Counted from the first letter of the stretch, positions 8,475-16,946 are shown. The stretch: 35,666 nt of DNA from Pseudomonadota bacterium (GCA_030684775.1 JAUXXW010000178.1:1-35666); one strand, 5' to 3'. Notes: generated from the sequence alone by a model not told the origin. Translations and numbers: made by a program.

Positions 8475-8587
8475 ATGCGTGCCCGCTCCCCTGAAAAACA
8501 GGGCTTTTATGCTAGAGTGCCCGCCAGCATTTGCAGTCAAGCACGCCGGAAAACACGCCGACCCAAGGCGCCCTGGAGGAACACTGT

Positions 8588-10552
8588 ATGAGCACCGCCT
8601 CGCTTGCCAACGATTTCGAAATCTATAGCCAATGGCGCGAGGATCTTTCCCGCCGCATCGCCGACTATCGGCAATGGCTGAATCGGGAGGATCTCAACGA
8701 CTCGCAACGAGATCTACGCCTGCAACAGGTGGTCGAGCGGCTCGCGGAAGACAAGTTGCACGTCGCTTTCGTCGCCGAGTTCTCGCGCGGCAAATCCGAG
8801 CTGATCAACGCCATCTTCCTGCCCGACCTCAAGCAACGACTGCTCCCCTCCACCGCCGGGCGCACCACCATGTGCCCCACCGAACTCCTCTACGACGCCG
8901 GCAAGCCTCCGAGAATCGAACTGCTGCCGATCGAAACCCGCTCCGCCAGTTCCACCATCGCGGAATACAAGAATTATCCCGAGGAATGGAAAATTATCGG
9001 CATTGATCCCACTTCGGCCGAAAACGTCACCCAGGTGATGCTGGAGGTCTGCCGGGTCAAGAATATTTCTCACGATGACGCGATCAAATTCGGCCTCTTC
9101 GACCCGAACAACAGCGATCCCCGCAACGGCCTCAACGACGATGGCACGGTCACCGTCCCGGCCTGGCGCCACGCCGTCATCAACTTCCCGCATCCTTTTC
9201 TGAAAAAGGGCCTGGTGGTCTACGACACGCCCGGCCTCAACGCCATCGGCGTGGAACCGGAACTCACCTTCAACCTGCTGCCCAACGCCCATGCCGTGCT
9301 GTTCGTGCTGGCGGCCGACACCGGCGTCACCAAGTCCGACATCGAAGTCTGGCGCAACCATATCTACGCGCGCGGCAAGAACCGCGGTCGCCTGGTGGCC
9401 CTCAACAAGATCGACGGCCTTTGGGACGAACTCAAGAACGAAACTCAGATCAACGCGGAAATCGATGACCAGGTGAAATCCTGTGCCGACCTGCTCGGCG
9501 TCGACAGATCGCAGATATTCCCGGTGTCCGCGCAAAAAGGCCTGCTGGCGAAAATCAACGGCGATGCCGCCCTGCTGGAAAAAAGCCGTCTCACCGCCCT
9601 CGAAAAAGCGCTGTCGGAAGAGTTGATTTCCTCCAAGCAAGCCATCGTGCGCGACCAGACCGACGCGGAACTCTCGGATCTGCTCGATTCCAGTGACTCC
9701 CTGCTGGAAGCGCGGCGGCGCGGCATCGAGGAACAAGTGAGCGAACTCAAGGGCCTGCAAGGCAAGAATCAGGATGTGGTGGAACACATCATGCTCAAGA
9801 TTTCCGGCGACAAGGAAACCTTCGAACGCGGACTGCAACAATTCCAGGCCCTGCGCTCGATCTTTTCCCAACAGAGCATCAAGCTGTTCTCCCAGATCGG
9901 CATGGACATCCTCCGAAATGAAGTCCGCGACGCCCGCGAAGCCATGGTGCAGAGCCGCTTCACCAAGGGCATCCGCGATGCCATGAGCAGCTTCTTCAAG
10001 CATGTGGATGGCCACCTCGACACGGCCAACGGCCAGATCGAGGAAATCAACAAAATGATGGACGCCATGTACCAGAAGCTGAACCGCGAACACGGCATCA
10101 GTCTTGTCGCCATCCCCCCCTTCTCGATCCTGCGCTATCGCAAGGAAATCCAGCGACTGGAAAACGCCTACGACCAGCAGTTCAACACTTTCTACACCTT
10201 CCTCACCACTGAGCAATACACCCTCACGTCGCGCTTTTTCGAAACTCTGGCATCACGCGTGGTGCAGGTATTCGAAGTACTCAACAAGGATGTGGACGGC
10301 TGGCTGAAGGCCGTGATGTCGCCGATGGAAGGCCAGGTGCGCGAGCACCAGATGCAACTGCGCCGGCGCCTGGAAAGTGTCAAACGCATCCACAAAGCGG
10401 CCGACACCCTGGAAGGCCGAATCGGCGAACTGGATCAGATGTACCTCGATGTCTCGCGCCAGATCGCGGAACTCGACAATCTGGCGAATCACATACGCGG
10501 TTTGCTTGTGGAACCGTCAGGCGAGTCGCGGGGATTCGCAATGGCGGCCTGA
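8588..10552 (+). CDS. Dynamin-like GTPase, stand-alone
   Basis: A 654-residue bacterial dynamin-family protein. The G1 loop EFSRGKSE is at about residues 64-71, G2 lies in TAGRTTMCPTELL, G3 is DTPGLNAIG, and G4 is NKIDGL. The C-terminal half is long and helical with heptad-like stretches (EEQVSELKGLQ, IEEINKMMDAMYQKLNRE, RIGELDQMYLDVSRQI), consistent with a stalk. In G1 an Ala stands where many dynamins have the first Gly. GGAGGA lies 7 nt before the ATG. Possible roles by family are membrane remodelling or nucleoid/replication-fork association as in CrfC (YjdA); the sequence does not decide. No second dynamin gene is adjacent, unlike tandem LeoA-type pairs. It is a single transcription unit ending at a strong terminator. 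Confidence 0.85.
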   Translation: MSTASLANDFEIYSQWREDLSRRIADYRQWLNREDLNDSQRDLRLQQVVERLAEDKLHVAFVAEFSRGKSELINAIFLPDLKQRLLPSTAGRTTMCPTELLYDAGKPPRIELLPIETRSASSTIAEYKNYPEEWKIIGIDPTSAENVTQVMLEVCRVKNISHDDAIKFGLFDPNNSDPRNGLNDDGTVTVPAWRHAVINFPHPFLKKGLVVYDTPGLNAIGVEPELTFNLLPNAHAVLFVLAADTGVTKSDIEVWRNHIYARGKNRGRLVALNKIDGLWDELKNETQINAEIDDQVKSCADLLGVDRSQIFPVSAQKGLLAKINGDAALLEKSRLTALEKALSEELISSKQAIVRDQTDAELSDLLDSSDSLLEARRRGIEEQVSELKGLQGKNQDVVEHIMLKISGDKETFERGLQQFQALRSIFSQQSIKLFSQIGMDILRNEVRDAREAMVQSRFTKGIRDAMSSFFKHVDGHLDTANGQIEEINKMMDAMYQKLNREHGISLVAIPPFSILRYRKEIQRLENAYDQQFNTFYTFLTTEQYTLTSRFFETLASRVVQVFEVLNKDVDGWLKAVMSPMEGQVREHQMQLRRRLESVKRIHKAADTLEGRIGELDQMYLDVSRQIAELDNLANHIRGLLVEPSGESRGFAMAA

Positions 10553-10572
10553 ACCGCGGAGGGCCTTGTGCG

Positions 10573-10610
10573 CGAAGCCCCGCCAGAATCGGCGGGGCTT
10601 CGTTGTTTTA
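10573..10610 (+). terminator. Intrinsic terminator after the dynamin gene
   Basis: A perfect 12-bp stem, CGAAGCCCCGCC (10573-10584) and GGCGGGGCTTCG (10591-10602), with a 6-nt loop, is followed by TTGTTTTA. It also separates this gene from the convergent moaE. Confidence 0.9.
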
Positions 10611-10621
10611 TAAGCCCTGTT

Positions 10622-11083
10622 TTAAGTGTCTGAACCACCCCAGCGCGCCGCCGCCCGATCATCGCTTTCGCGCGCGTCCACCCAGTGCTCGCCTTCCGGG
10701 GTGACTTCCTTCTTCCAGAACGGCGCACGGGTCTTCAGGAAATCCATGATGAACTCGCAGGCGGCGAAGGCGTCGCCGCGATGGCCGGAGGCCACGGCCA
10801 CCAGGACGATGGGCTCGGTGGGGAGCAGCGCACCGACGCGGTGGATGACGGCGGCGTCGAGCACTTCCCAGCGTTGCCGGGCGTTCTCGACAATTTGCGC
10901 CAGGGCCTTCTCGGTCATACCCGGGTAGTGCTCCAGGCTCAGGGTCGATACACCCTGCCCTTCATTGATGTCACGCACCAGACCGAGAAAGCTGGCGACG
11001 GCACCGACTTTCGGATTGGCCTGATAGAGGGCGCCGACTTCGGCATTGAGATCAAAGGCTTCAGTCTGGACGGCGATTTTCAT
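10622..11083 (-). CDS. moaE: Molybdopterin synthase catalytic subunit MoaE
   Basis: Large subunit of molybdopterin synthase, which moves sulfur from the MoaD thiocarboxylate onto cyclic pyranopterin. The 153-residue protein shows the family blocks GAVASFLGLVRD, LEHYPGMTEKAL, VIHRVGALLPTEPIVLVAVASGHRGDAF (in two parts) and the catalytic-site APFWKKE. Its ATG directly follows the moaD stop. It is the last gene of mobB-moeA-moaD-moaE. The C-terminal RESDDRAAARWGGSDT is a short nonconserved tail. Confidence 0.96.
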   Translation of the reverse strand: MKIAVQTEAFDLNAEVGALYQANPKVGAVASFLGLVRDINEGQGVSTLSLEHYPGMTEKALAQIVENARQRWEVLDAAVIHRVGALLPTEPIVLVAVASGHRGDAFAACEFIMDFLKTRAPFWKKEVTPEGEHWVDARESDDRAAARWGGSDT

Positions 11084-11341
11084 TCAGCCCCCCGTTACCG
11101 GCGGAAAGATGGCGACTTCATCGCTCTCATGCAGCAGCGCATCCCGTTCGACCAGATCCTGATTGATCGCGACCCGGTAGGCGCGTCCCGCCGCCAGCTC
11201 CTCGGCCCAGACGCCGCCACGTTGCCGCAGCCAGTCGAGCAGATCGGCCAGGGTGGTCACGTTCTCAGGAATATCCGGCGTTTCCTGGCCGGTGGCGAAG
11301 ACCTCGCGCAGGCGGGCGAAATAAAGCAGGCGGACTTTCAT
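11084..11341 (-). CDS. moaD: Molybdopterin synthase sulfur carrier subunit MoaD
   Basis: A small ubiquitin-fold protein of 85 residues ending in the obligatory Gly-Gly (FPPVTGG), which is adenylated and thiocarboxylated before sulfur transfer. VRLLYFARLREVF at the N-terminus and VAINQDLV-x-RDALLHESDEVAIFPP are family hallmarks. The start overlaps the moeA stop by 4 nt and the stop abuts moaE, giving coupled expression with its partner subunit. Confidence 0.95.
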   Translation of the reverse strand: MKVRLLYFARLREVFATGQETPDIPENVTTLADLLDWLRQRGGVWAEELAAGRAYRVAINQDLVERDALLHESDEVAIFPPVTGG

Positions 11342-12549
11342 TTCAGCAACTCCGAGAGCGGAATGAAGCGCACACGATCGCCATTCTCGACACTGGCTCC
11401 AGCCTCGATATCGACCAGGCCATCGGCCCAGGCCAGCGAGGTGAGCACCCCGGAACCCTGGTTGGGATAGAGCATGGCCCAGCCATCCTCCAAACGCGCG
11501 CGCAGGAATTCCCGGCGCTTCCCCGGTTTTGTCCAGTCGAATCCGGCCGGCACGGTGAAGCCGGCGGTAGGCTGGAATTCGGCACCCATGCGGCGCAGCA
11601 GAAAAGGGCGCACGAACAGGCAGAACACCACGAAGGCGGATACCGGATTACCGGGCAAACCAAGGAAATCGGCGTTGCCGACGCGGCCATAAACCAGGGG
11701 CTTGCCGGGCTTCATCGCCACTTTCCACATCTCGATACGGCCAAGTTGCTCCACAGCGGCCTTGACGTGATCCTCCTCGCCCACCGAAACGCCACCACTG
11801 GTGATGACCACGTCGGCGGCCTGCGCCGCGCGCTCCAGTGCGGCGACGGTGGCGTCGAGGCGATCCGGCACCTGGCCCAGGTCAATGACTTCGATGCCCA
11901 ACTGGGTGAGCAGGGCGATCAGGGTGGCGCGGTTCGAGTTGTAGATGCGGCCGGGGGCCAGCGGCTGGCCGGGCAAGACGATCTCGTCACCGGTGAAGAA
12001 CATGGCGGCCTTCAGGCGGCGTACCACGCCAAGTTCGGTCGCCCCCACCGAGGCGGCCACGCCGAGTTGCGCCGGACCGAGACGAGTACCGACTTCCAGC
12101 ACGGTCTGGCCGGCGCGGATGTCCTCACCGGCACAACGGATATGGCTACCCATTTTGGGGGTAGCGGCGAGCCGTACCTTGCCATCATTGAACTCGCAGT
12201 CTTCCTGCATCACCACGCAATCGGCGCCGGCCGGCACTGGCGCCCCGGTGAAAATGCGCGCCGCCGTGCCGGGGGCCAGCTCGGCGCCCAACGCGCCGGC
12301 TGCAATGCGCTGCGAAATCGGCAACCACGCAGGCAATCCGGCCGCGTCACTCCAATCAGCCAGGCGCAGGGCATAACCGTCCATCGCCGAGTTATCGAGC
12401 GGCGGCACAGTGACATTGGCGACCAGCGGGGTGGACAGGACGCGGCCCAATGCAGCTTCGGCCGGACAGGTTTCATGATCGGAAATCGGCATGGCGGCAG
12501 CGAGCAGGTTCGCCAGGGCCACGTCGACGGAAAGCGGAGATTCACTCAT
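11338..12549 (-). CDS. moeA: Molybdopterin molybdenumtransferase MoeA
   Basis: Inserts molybdate into adenylylated molybdopterin. At 403 residues it has normal length. Visible blocks are VPPLDNSAMDGYAL in the N-terminal domain, RIFTGAPVPAGADCVVMQED, the MoCF-domain TSGGVSVGEEDHVKA, KPGKPLVYG, and FLGLPGNPVSAFVVF. The C-terminal domain IV follows. Overlaps of 4 nt with both mobB and moaD indicate one polycistronic message. Confidence 0.97.
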   Translation of the reverse strand: MSESPLSVDVALANLLAAAMPISDHETCPAEAALGRVLSTPLVANVTVPPLDNSAMDGYALRLADWSDAAGLPAWLPISQRIAAGALGAELAPGTAARIFTGAPVPAGADCVVMQEDCEFNDGKVRLAATPKMGSHIRCAGEDIRAGQTVLEVGTRLGPAQLGVAASVGATELGVVRRLKAAMFFTGDEIVLPGQPLAPGRIYNSNRATLIALLTQLGIEVIDLGQVPDRLDATVAALERAAQAADVVITSGGVSVGEEDHVKAAVEQLGRIEMWKVAMKPGKPLVYGRVGNADFLGLPGNPVSAFVVFCLFVRPFLLRRMGAEFQPTAGFTVPAGFDWTKPGKRREFLRARLEDGWAMLYPNQGSGVLTSLAWADGLVDIEAGASVENGDRVRFIPLSELLK

Positions 12550-13034
12550 TGTGCGTACTCAAGAATGAAGGCCAGGATGGCCTCGATGTCATCGATGGAA
12601 AGATATTTGATCTGGCCGGGCGGCGGCTGATCCGCCGCCACGGCGATGAAGTTTGCATCATCCGGATGTAGCCAGGGCCGCTCATTGGCGCCGCGCCAGA
12701 TTTCCAGTTTGGGTATATCGGCGTGCTTGTAACCTTCCACCAACACCAGGTCGCAGGGTGACAAGCGTTGCAAATGCTCGATGAGACCGGGTTCCGGCGT
12801 ACCGCGCAATTCGTTCACCAGCACCCAGCGATGCGGCGAAGTGAGCAGCACTTCCTGGGCGCCCGCCGCGCGATGCCGCCAGGAGTCCTTGCCCGGCACA
12901 TCCACCTCGAAATCGTGATGGCTCTGCTTGATGACCGAGATGCGTAGACCGGTCGCCCGCAGCCGAGGCAGCAGTTTTTCGAGCAGCGTGGTCTTGCCGC
13001 TGCCGCTGTAGCCAGCGATGCCGAGCGCTTTCAT
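12546..13034 (-). CDS. mobB: Molybdopterin-guanine dinucleotide biosynthesis adaptor MobB
   Basis: A P-loop GTPase that assists MobA in making the bis-MGD form of the cofactor. The P-loop GYSGSGKTTL is at residues 8-17. Later come VIKQSHHDFEVDVPGKDSWRH, characteristic of MobB, and LVLVEGYKHADIPKLEIWR. Its 162 residues are typical. It is first in the minus-strand moa/moe operon and divergent from moaA. No mobA or moaC is seen in the window, so these must be elsewhere. Confidence 0.95.
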   Translation of the reverse strand: MKALGIAGYSGSGKTTLLEKLLPRLRATGLRISVIKQSHHDFEVDVPGKDSWRHRAAGAQEVLLTSPHRWVLVNELRGTPEPGLIEHLQRLSPCDLVLVEGYKHADIPKLEIWRGANERPWLHPDDANFIAVAADQPPPGQIKYLSIDDIEAILAFILEYAQ

Positions 13035-13142
13035 GGAAGGATTCTCCCGTCGCGCGAGGCGGTCTTTTCATGACCAAAGTCAAGGTTTGCATCGGTTGGA
13101 ACCACGATCATGCGACGCATTGCACCTCCAGGAATTCGCGAG

Positions 13143-13151
13143 TGCTATATT
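13143..13151 (+). promoter_or_regulatory. Possible extended -10 promoter for moaA
   Basis: TGC-TATATT matches an extended -10 element, 38 nt before the chosen moaA start. No good -35 is at the usual spacing; a TTGCAC lies 20 nt upstream, which is too far. The assignment is tentative. Confidence 0.35.
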
Positions 13152-13188
13152 CTGCCGCACATAACGCTTTTTGGGCACAACCGCTGCC

Positions 13189-14193
13189 ATGACCACCGCA
13201 TTGACCACCGCATTGGCCTCGAATCCGCTTGTCGATCGCTTCGGACGCACCATTGAATACCTGCGGCTTTCCGTGACGGATCGCTGTGATCTGCGTTGCG
13301 CCTACTGCATCCCGGAAGGCTTCAAGGACTTCGAGGAGCCGGAACACTGGCTCAACTTCGACGAACTGGAACGCCTGCTCGGCCTGTTCGCCAGCCTGGG
13401 CATGAAACGCGTGCGCCTGACCGGCGGGGAACCGCTGCTGCGCCGTAATGTGGTCGACCTGTGTGGACGCATCTCCGCCCTGCCGGGCATCGAGGATCTA
13501 TCCCTGTCGACCAACGCCACGCAATTGGCCAAGATGGCCGGCGACCTCAAGCAGGCCGGCGTCACCCGTCTGAATGTCAGCCTCGACTCACTGCAACCGG
13601 AGCGAGTGGAAAAGATCAACGGCCGCCCGGCGCTGGACAAAATGCTGGCTGGCCTGGAAGCCGCGCGGAGCGAAGGCTTCACGCCGATCAAGGTCAACAT
13701 GGTGGTGATGCGGGAAAACGCCGACGAAATTGACGCCATGGTCGCCTTCTGCATGGAACGTGGCTTCGTACTGCGCCTGATCGAACTCATGCCGATGGGC
13801 GAGACCGCCCGGCGCATGGGCTACGTCGACCTGCAGCCGGTGATCGCCCGCCTGCGCCGGCGCTTCGGCCTGGTCGACACACTGATGCGCGGCGGCGGTC
13901 CGGCACGTTATCTGGGCACCCCCGACGGCCGGTTCACGGTGGGCTTCATCACCCCCATCTCGCAGCACTTCTGCGAAACCTGCAATCGCGTGCGCCTGAC
14001 CGTGGATGGCGTCCTGCACCTGTGCCTGGGCCAGGAAGAACGTATGGACTTCCGTGTCCTGATGCGCGCTGGCGCTTCCGACGCTGATCTGGTCGAGGCC
14101 ATCCACCGCGCCATCGACATGAAACCGGAACGCCATGAATTCCGCGAGCAACCGCAAAAACTGGTTCGCTTCATGAGCATGACCGGCGGTTGA
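13189..14193 (+). CDS. moaA: GTP 3',8-cyclase MoaA (radical SAM)
   Basis: First step of Moco synthesis: with S-adenosylmethionine it turns GTP into the precursor that MoaC converts to cyclic pyranopterin. The radical-SAM cluster is CDLRCAYC near residue 30. A second cluster for GTP uses CETC plus a Cys 14 residues on (LHLCLGQEE). LTGGEPLLRR and the C-terminal Gly-Gly (SMTGG), needed for activity in studied MoaA proteins, are intact. The ATG at 13189 gives 334 residues; an in-frame TTG at 13171 would add six residues without better support. It is divergent from mobB. Confidence 0.96.
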   Translation: MTTALTTALASNPLVDRFGRTIEYLRLSVTDRCDLRCAYCIPEGFKDFEEPEHWLNFDELERLLGLFASLGMKRVRLTGGEPLLRRNVVDLCGRISALPGIEDLSLSTNATQLAKMAGDLKQAGVTRLNVSLDSLQPERVEKINGRPALDKMLAGLEAARSEGFTPIKVNMVVMRENADEIDAMVAFCMERGFVLRLIELMPMGETARRMGYVDLQPVIARLRRRFGLVDTLMRGGGPARYLGTPDGRFTVGFITPISQHFCETCNRVRLTVDGVLHLCLGQEERMDFRVLMRAGASDADLVEAIHRAIDMKPERHEFREQPQKLVRFMSMTGG

Positions 14194-14266
14194 GCACAGC
14201 CATGGCGTTGAGAGCCCCTTCTTCAAGCAGTAGAATCGCGCAAATTTTTGTAATCGGAGTGACACG

Positions 14267-14371
14267 ATGAACATATTCAGCAAATACAACCTGCCCTTCA
14301 CTTTGGTCATCTCCCTGATTGTCTGGGCTTGGCTCAGCCTGTTCTCGGTGATATTGGGCTCATTGTTCTGA
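14267..14371 (+). CDS. Small single-pass membrane peptide, 34 residues
   Basis: An ATG at 14267 is preceded by GGAG 7-8 nt upstream, and the frame runs 34 codons to TGA. The product begins MNIFSKYNLPF and continues with LVISLIVWAWLSLFSVILG, one hydrophobic span covering roughly residues 12-33, with a single Lys at the short N-terminus. The codons sit right between moaA and a perfect bidirectional terminator whose stem begins 11 nt after the stop, so a real transcript end follows the frame. No family is recognised. It could be co-transcribed with moaA or come from its own promoter in 14194-14255. The good ribosome site and terminator argue for a gene; the short length leaves doubt. Confidence 0.6.
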   Translation: MNIFSKYNLPFTLVISLIVWAWLSLFSVILGSLF

Positions 14372-14381
14372 TTCCGCCGAA

Positions 14382-14424
14382 CCCCAAAGAAAAAGCCCCG
14401 CACTGCGGGGCTTTTTCTTTGGGG
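14382..14424. terminator. Bidirectional intrinsic terminator between the small membrane ORF and rpoH
   Basis: A perfect 19-bp stem (14382-14400 with 14406-14424) surrounds a 5-nt loop. The GC core is GCCCCG/CGGGGC and it is flanked by A-rich and T-rich arms on both sides, so it can terminate in either direction. It serves the convergent rpoH and the 34-residue ORF (with moaA). Confidence 0.93.
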
Positions 14425-14434
14425 TAAAACCGGA

Positions 14435-15286
14435 TCAGACCGTCAGTGCCGCGCGCATCTTCTGCAAGGCCTTGGCCTCGACCTGACGCACCCGCTCGGC
14501 GGAAATGCCATATACGGCGGCCAGTTCATGCAGGGTGGCGGGATTTTCCTCGTTCAGCCAGCGTGATTTGACGATATGCCGGCTACGCTCATCCAGGCTA
14601 TCCAGGGCGCGCGAAAGACCCACGGTGGCGAGCTTCTCGCGCTCCTTGTTCTCGATATGCTGTGTCGGCTCGGCATTCGGCGCGGCCAGGTAAGCGATCG
14701 GTGCGTAGCTTTCCTCATCGCCATCCACACTCGGCTCCAGCGATACATCCTGGCCGTACATCCGGATTTCCATTTCCCGCACGTCCGTGTGATTGACATT
14801 GAGAACGCGCGCCATTTCTTCGACGGCACCGCTGGTGAGGCTGCCATCGCGCGTCTTCATGCTACGGAGGTTGAAGAACAGTTTGCGCTGCGCCTTGGTG
14901 GTCGCCACCTTGAGCAAACGCCAGTTCTTCAGGATGTACTCGTGAATTTCCGCTTTGATCCAATGCACCGCAAAGGACACCAGGCGCACACCCCGTTCCG
15001 GGTCATAACGCTTCACCGCCTTCATCAGGCCGACATTGCCTTCCTGAATCAGGTCGGCATGGGGCAGGCCGTAACCCAGATAACCGCGCGCGATGGCCAC
15101 CACCAGACGCAGGTGCGACAACACCAGTTGGCGAGCCGCTTCGACATCTTCCTTTTCGTGAAAACGCACGGCCAGATCATGTTCCTGCTCGGCGGTCAGC
15201 AGCGGGAAACGGTTCACCGCCTGGATGTAGCTCTCCAGACTGCCCAGTGTGGATGGGACGGGAAAATCAAGTGTGGTAGCGGTCAT
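14435..15286 (-). CDS. rpoH: RNA polymerase sigma-32 factor (heat shock)
   Basis: Sigma factor that directs RNA polymerase to heat-shock promoters. The 283-residue protein contains the RpoH box QRKLFFNLR, unique to sigma-32, the region 2 block DLIQEGNVGLMKAVKRYDPERGVRL (in overlapping parts), and the region 4 helix-turn-helix LHELAAVYGISAERVRQVE. The ATG at 15286 has AGGAG 7 nt upstream; an earlier in-frame start seven codons before lacks this. A perfect CIRCE lies 34 nt upstream, so HrcA repression is likely. It follows ftsX by about 95 nt, the ftsY-ftsE-ftsX-rpoH order known from E. coli. Confidence 0.97.
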   Translation of the reverse strand: MTATTLDFPVPSTLGSLESYIQAVNRFPLLTAEQEHDLAVRFHEKEDVEAARQLVLSHLRLVVAIARGYLGYGLPHADLIQEGNVGLMKAVKRYDPERGVRLVSFAVHWIKAEIHEYILKNWRLLKVATTKAQRKLFFNLRSMKTRDGSLTSGAVEEMARVLNVNHTDVREMEIRMYGQDVSLEPSVDGDEESYAPIAYLAAPNAEPTQHIENKEREKLATVGLSRALDSLDERSRHIVKSRWLNEENPATLHELAAVYGISAERVRQVEAKALQKMRAALTV

Positions 15287-15319
15287 CTGCTTACTCCTGT
15301 AGCTCAAGTCGGTTGGATT

Positions 15320-15346
15320 TTAGCACTCGCCAGAGTTGAGTGCTAA
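15320..15346. promoter_or_regulatory. CIRCE element (HrcA operator) upstream of rpoH
   Basis: The sequence is TTAGCACTC, nine bases, GAGTGCTAA: a perfect match in both half-sites and spacer length to the CIRCE operator bound by HrcA. On the minus strand an extended -10 (TGC-TAAAAT, the hexamer at 15317-15322) overlaps its inner half-site, so repressor binding would cover the rpoH promoter. The -35 is weak. Confidence 0.92.
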
Positions 15347-15381
15347 GCACCGGAGCGAGTTCCCGAGTTTTTTAATCAACT

Positions 15382-16278
15382 TTAGTCGCCCTGTCGCAGC
15401 GCGCGTCCCACCGCGAAGTAAGCGCCCAACCAGCCGAGCATCGACGAGAACAGAAGCAGGAGGCCGGTTTCCTGGAGCGAGAGGCCGGCCAGGAGGAATT
15501 GTGAGCCATAGGCGGCGGCGACCTGCGCGACGCTGCTTTCCAGGAGCAGGCCGCCGGCGATCACCAGCGACCAGCCGGCGAGACCGCCGACCAGACCCTG
15601 GATACCGCCAAAATAGAGGAAGGGGCGACGGATGAAGCGGTCGGTGGCACCGATCAGACGGGCGACTTCGATCGCGTCCTCCTGTGCGTAAATTTGCAGG
15701 CGAATCGTGTTGGCGGTAATGGCCGCGAGCGCCACGCCGAGCACGACGATCAACATGCCGACCAGGTCGCGGCCCAATTGCATGAGGGCGGCGAGTCGTT
15801 TTATCCAGTCTGTATCCACCAGCACCCGTTCGATATCCGGGTTGCTTTTGACTTCGGCGGCCAGCGCCTCCAGAGCCTCCGGCGTGGCCTCCTTGGGGGT
15901 GAGTACCAGGGTGTGCGGCAGGGGGTTTTCCGGCAATCCCAAGGCGACTTCCGCGAGGCCGGCGGACTCCAGGCGTTGGATGCCATCAGTCTTGCTGACG
16001 AACTGGACATCGGCGACATCGACACGCTTCTTCAGGCTCGCCGCGAGGGCACGGGCTTTTGTCTCATCCACTTCCTTGAAGAAGGCGGTGACTTCAGCTT
16101 GCGGTTTGACGCCGCCGGCCGCGCGTTCCAGGTTGCCGAGCAGCACATAAAGACCGGCGGGCAGGCTGACCGCCACCCCGATCACCAGGATGGTGAACAA
16201 GGTGGCGACCGGCGCGGCGCGGAATTGCTCGGCCGCGATCTTGAGGCTGTGCAGGTGGTGGGCGAGCCAGGCTTTCAT
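15382..16278 (-). CDS. ftsX: Cell division protein FtsX (ABC transporter permease)
   Basis: Membrane partner of FtsE; the pair links the divisome to peptidoglycan hydrolase activation. The 298-residue protein has a first transmembrane span around residues 22-44 (VATLFTILVIGVAVSLPAGL), a periplasmic domain, and three more spans in the C-terminal half (LIVVLGVALAAITANTI; GLVGGLAGWSLVIAGGLLL; LLLFSSMLGWLGAYFAVG). The ATG at 16278 shares one base with the ftsE stop (TGATG), so translation is coupled. A longer upstream reading in this frame only shadows ftsE. Confidence 0.95.
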   Translation of the reverse strand: MKAWLAHHLHSLKIAAEQFRAAPVATLFTILVIGVAVSLPAGLYVLLGNLERAAGGVKPQAEVTAFFKEVDETKARALAASLKKRVDVADVQFVSKTDGIQRLESAGLAEVALGLPENPLPHTLVLTPKEATPEALEALAAEVKSNPDIERVLVDTDWIKRLAALMQLGRDLVGMLIVVLGVALAAITANTIRLQIYAQEDAIEVARLIGATDRFIRRPFLYFGGIQGLVGGLAGWSLVIAGGLLLESSVAQVAAAYGSQFLLAGLSLQETGLLLLFSSMLGWLGAYFAVGRALRQGD

Positions 16279-16946
16279 CAAACCACCTGTTTGCCGTAGG
16301 CCAGGGTGACCTTGTGGCCGCCATAGCGGTTGATCAGATCCTGGTCGTGGGTGGAAATAACCAGGGTGACGCCGACTTCGTTGAAGGCGCGGAACATGTC
16401 CATGATGTCGCGGGCATAGGCATCGTCCAGGTTGGCGGTGGGCTCGTCGGCCAGCACCAGGGCGGGACGGCTGACGATGGCGCGGGCGATGCACAGGCGC
16501 TGCTGTTCGCCGCCGGAGAGCGTGATGGGGCGGGCGCGTTCCTTGTTGAGCAGACCGACCTTGTCGAGGGCGGCGCGCACCCGGCGGGCTGCGTCGTTGC
16601 CGATCACGCCCTGGATGTGCAGGGGCATCAGTACGTTGTCGAACACACTGCGGTCATACAGCAATTTGTGGTCCTGGAAGATCAGACCGATGTTGCGGCG
16701 GAAGAAGGGCAGCGCCGGGCGTTTCATGCGGCCGACATTCTGGCCGTTGACGATGATGTGGCCGCTGGTGGGGCGCTCGATGGCGGCGATGAGTTTGAGC
16801 AAGGTGCTTTTCCCGGCGCCGGAATGGCCGGTGAGAAACACCATTTCGCCCTGTTCGATGCCCAGCGAGATATTGGACAGTGCTTCATGGCCGCCGGGGT
16901 AACGCTTGGTGACCTCGGAGATTTCAATCAGCGGCTGTGCGGACAT
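16278..16946 (-). CDS. ftsE: Cell division ATP-binding protein FtsE
   Basis: ABC ATPase of the FtsEX complex. It has 222 residues. Walker A GHSGAGKSTLLK lies at about 39-50, the Q-loop in IGLIFQDHKLLYDRSV, the signature LSGGEQQRLCIARAI, Walker B LVLADEPTANLD, and the H-loop ISTHD. It is placed after ftsY with a 132-nt gap that contains two inverted repeats, which may loosen the transcriptional link to ftsY. Confidence 0.97.
   Translation of the reverse strand: MSAQPLIEISEVTKRYPGGHEALSNISLGIEQGEMVFLTGHSGAGKSTLLKLIAAIERPTSGHIIVNGQNVGRMKRPALPFFRRNIGLIFQDHKLLYDRSVFDNVLMPLHIQGVIGNDAARRVRAALDKVGLLNKERARPITLSGGEQQRLCIARAIVSRPALVLADEPTANLDDAYARDIMDMFRAFNEVGVTLVISTHDQDLINRYGGHKVTLAYGKQVV

Noticed and set aside
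11746-12630. 294-codon plus-strand frame opposite moeA
   Set aside because: Shadow of moeA; no ribosome site and no family resemblance.
13035-13188. Moco riboswitch upstream of moaA
   Set aside because: The 154-nt gap could hold one, but I could not find the conserved stem pattern; only an extended -10 is visible.
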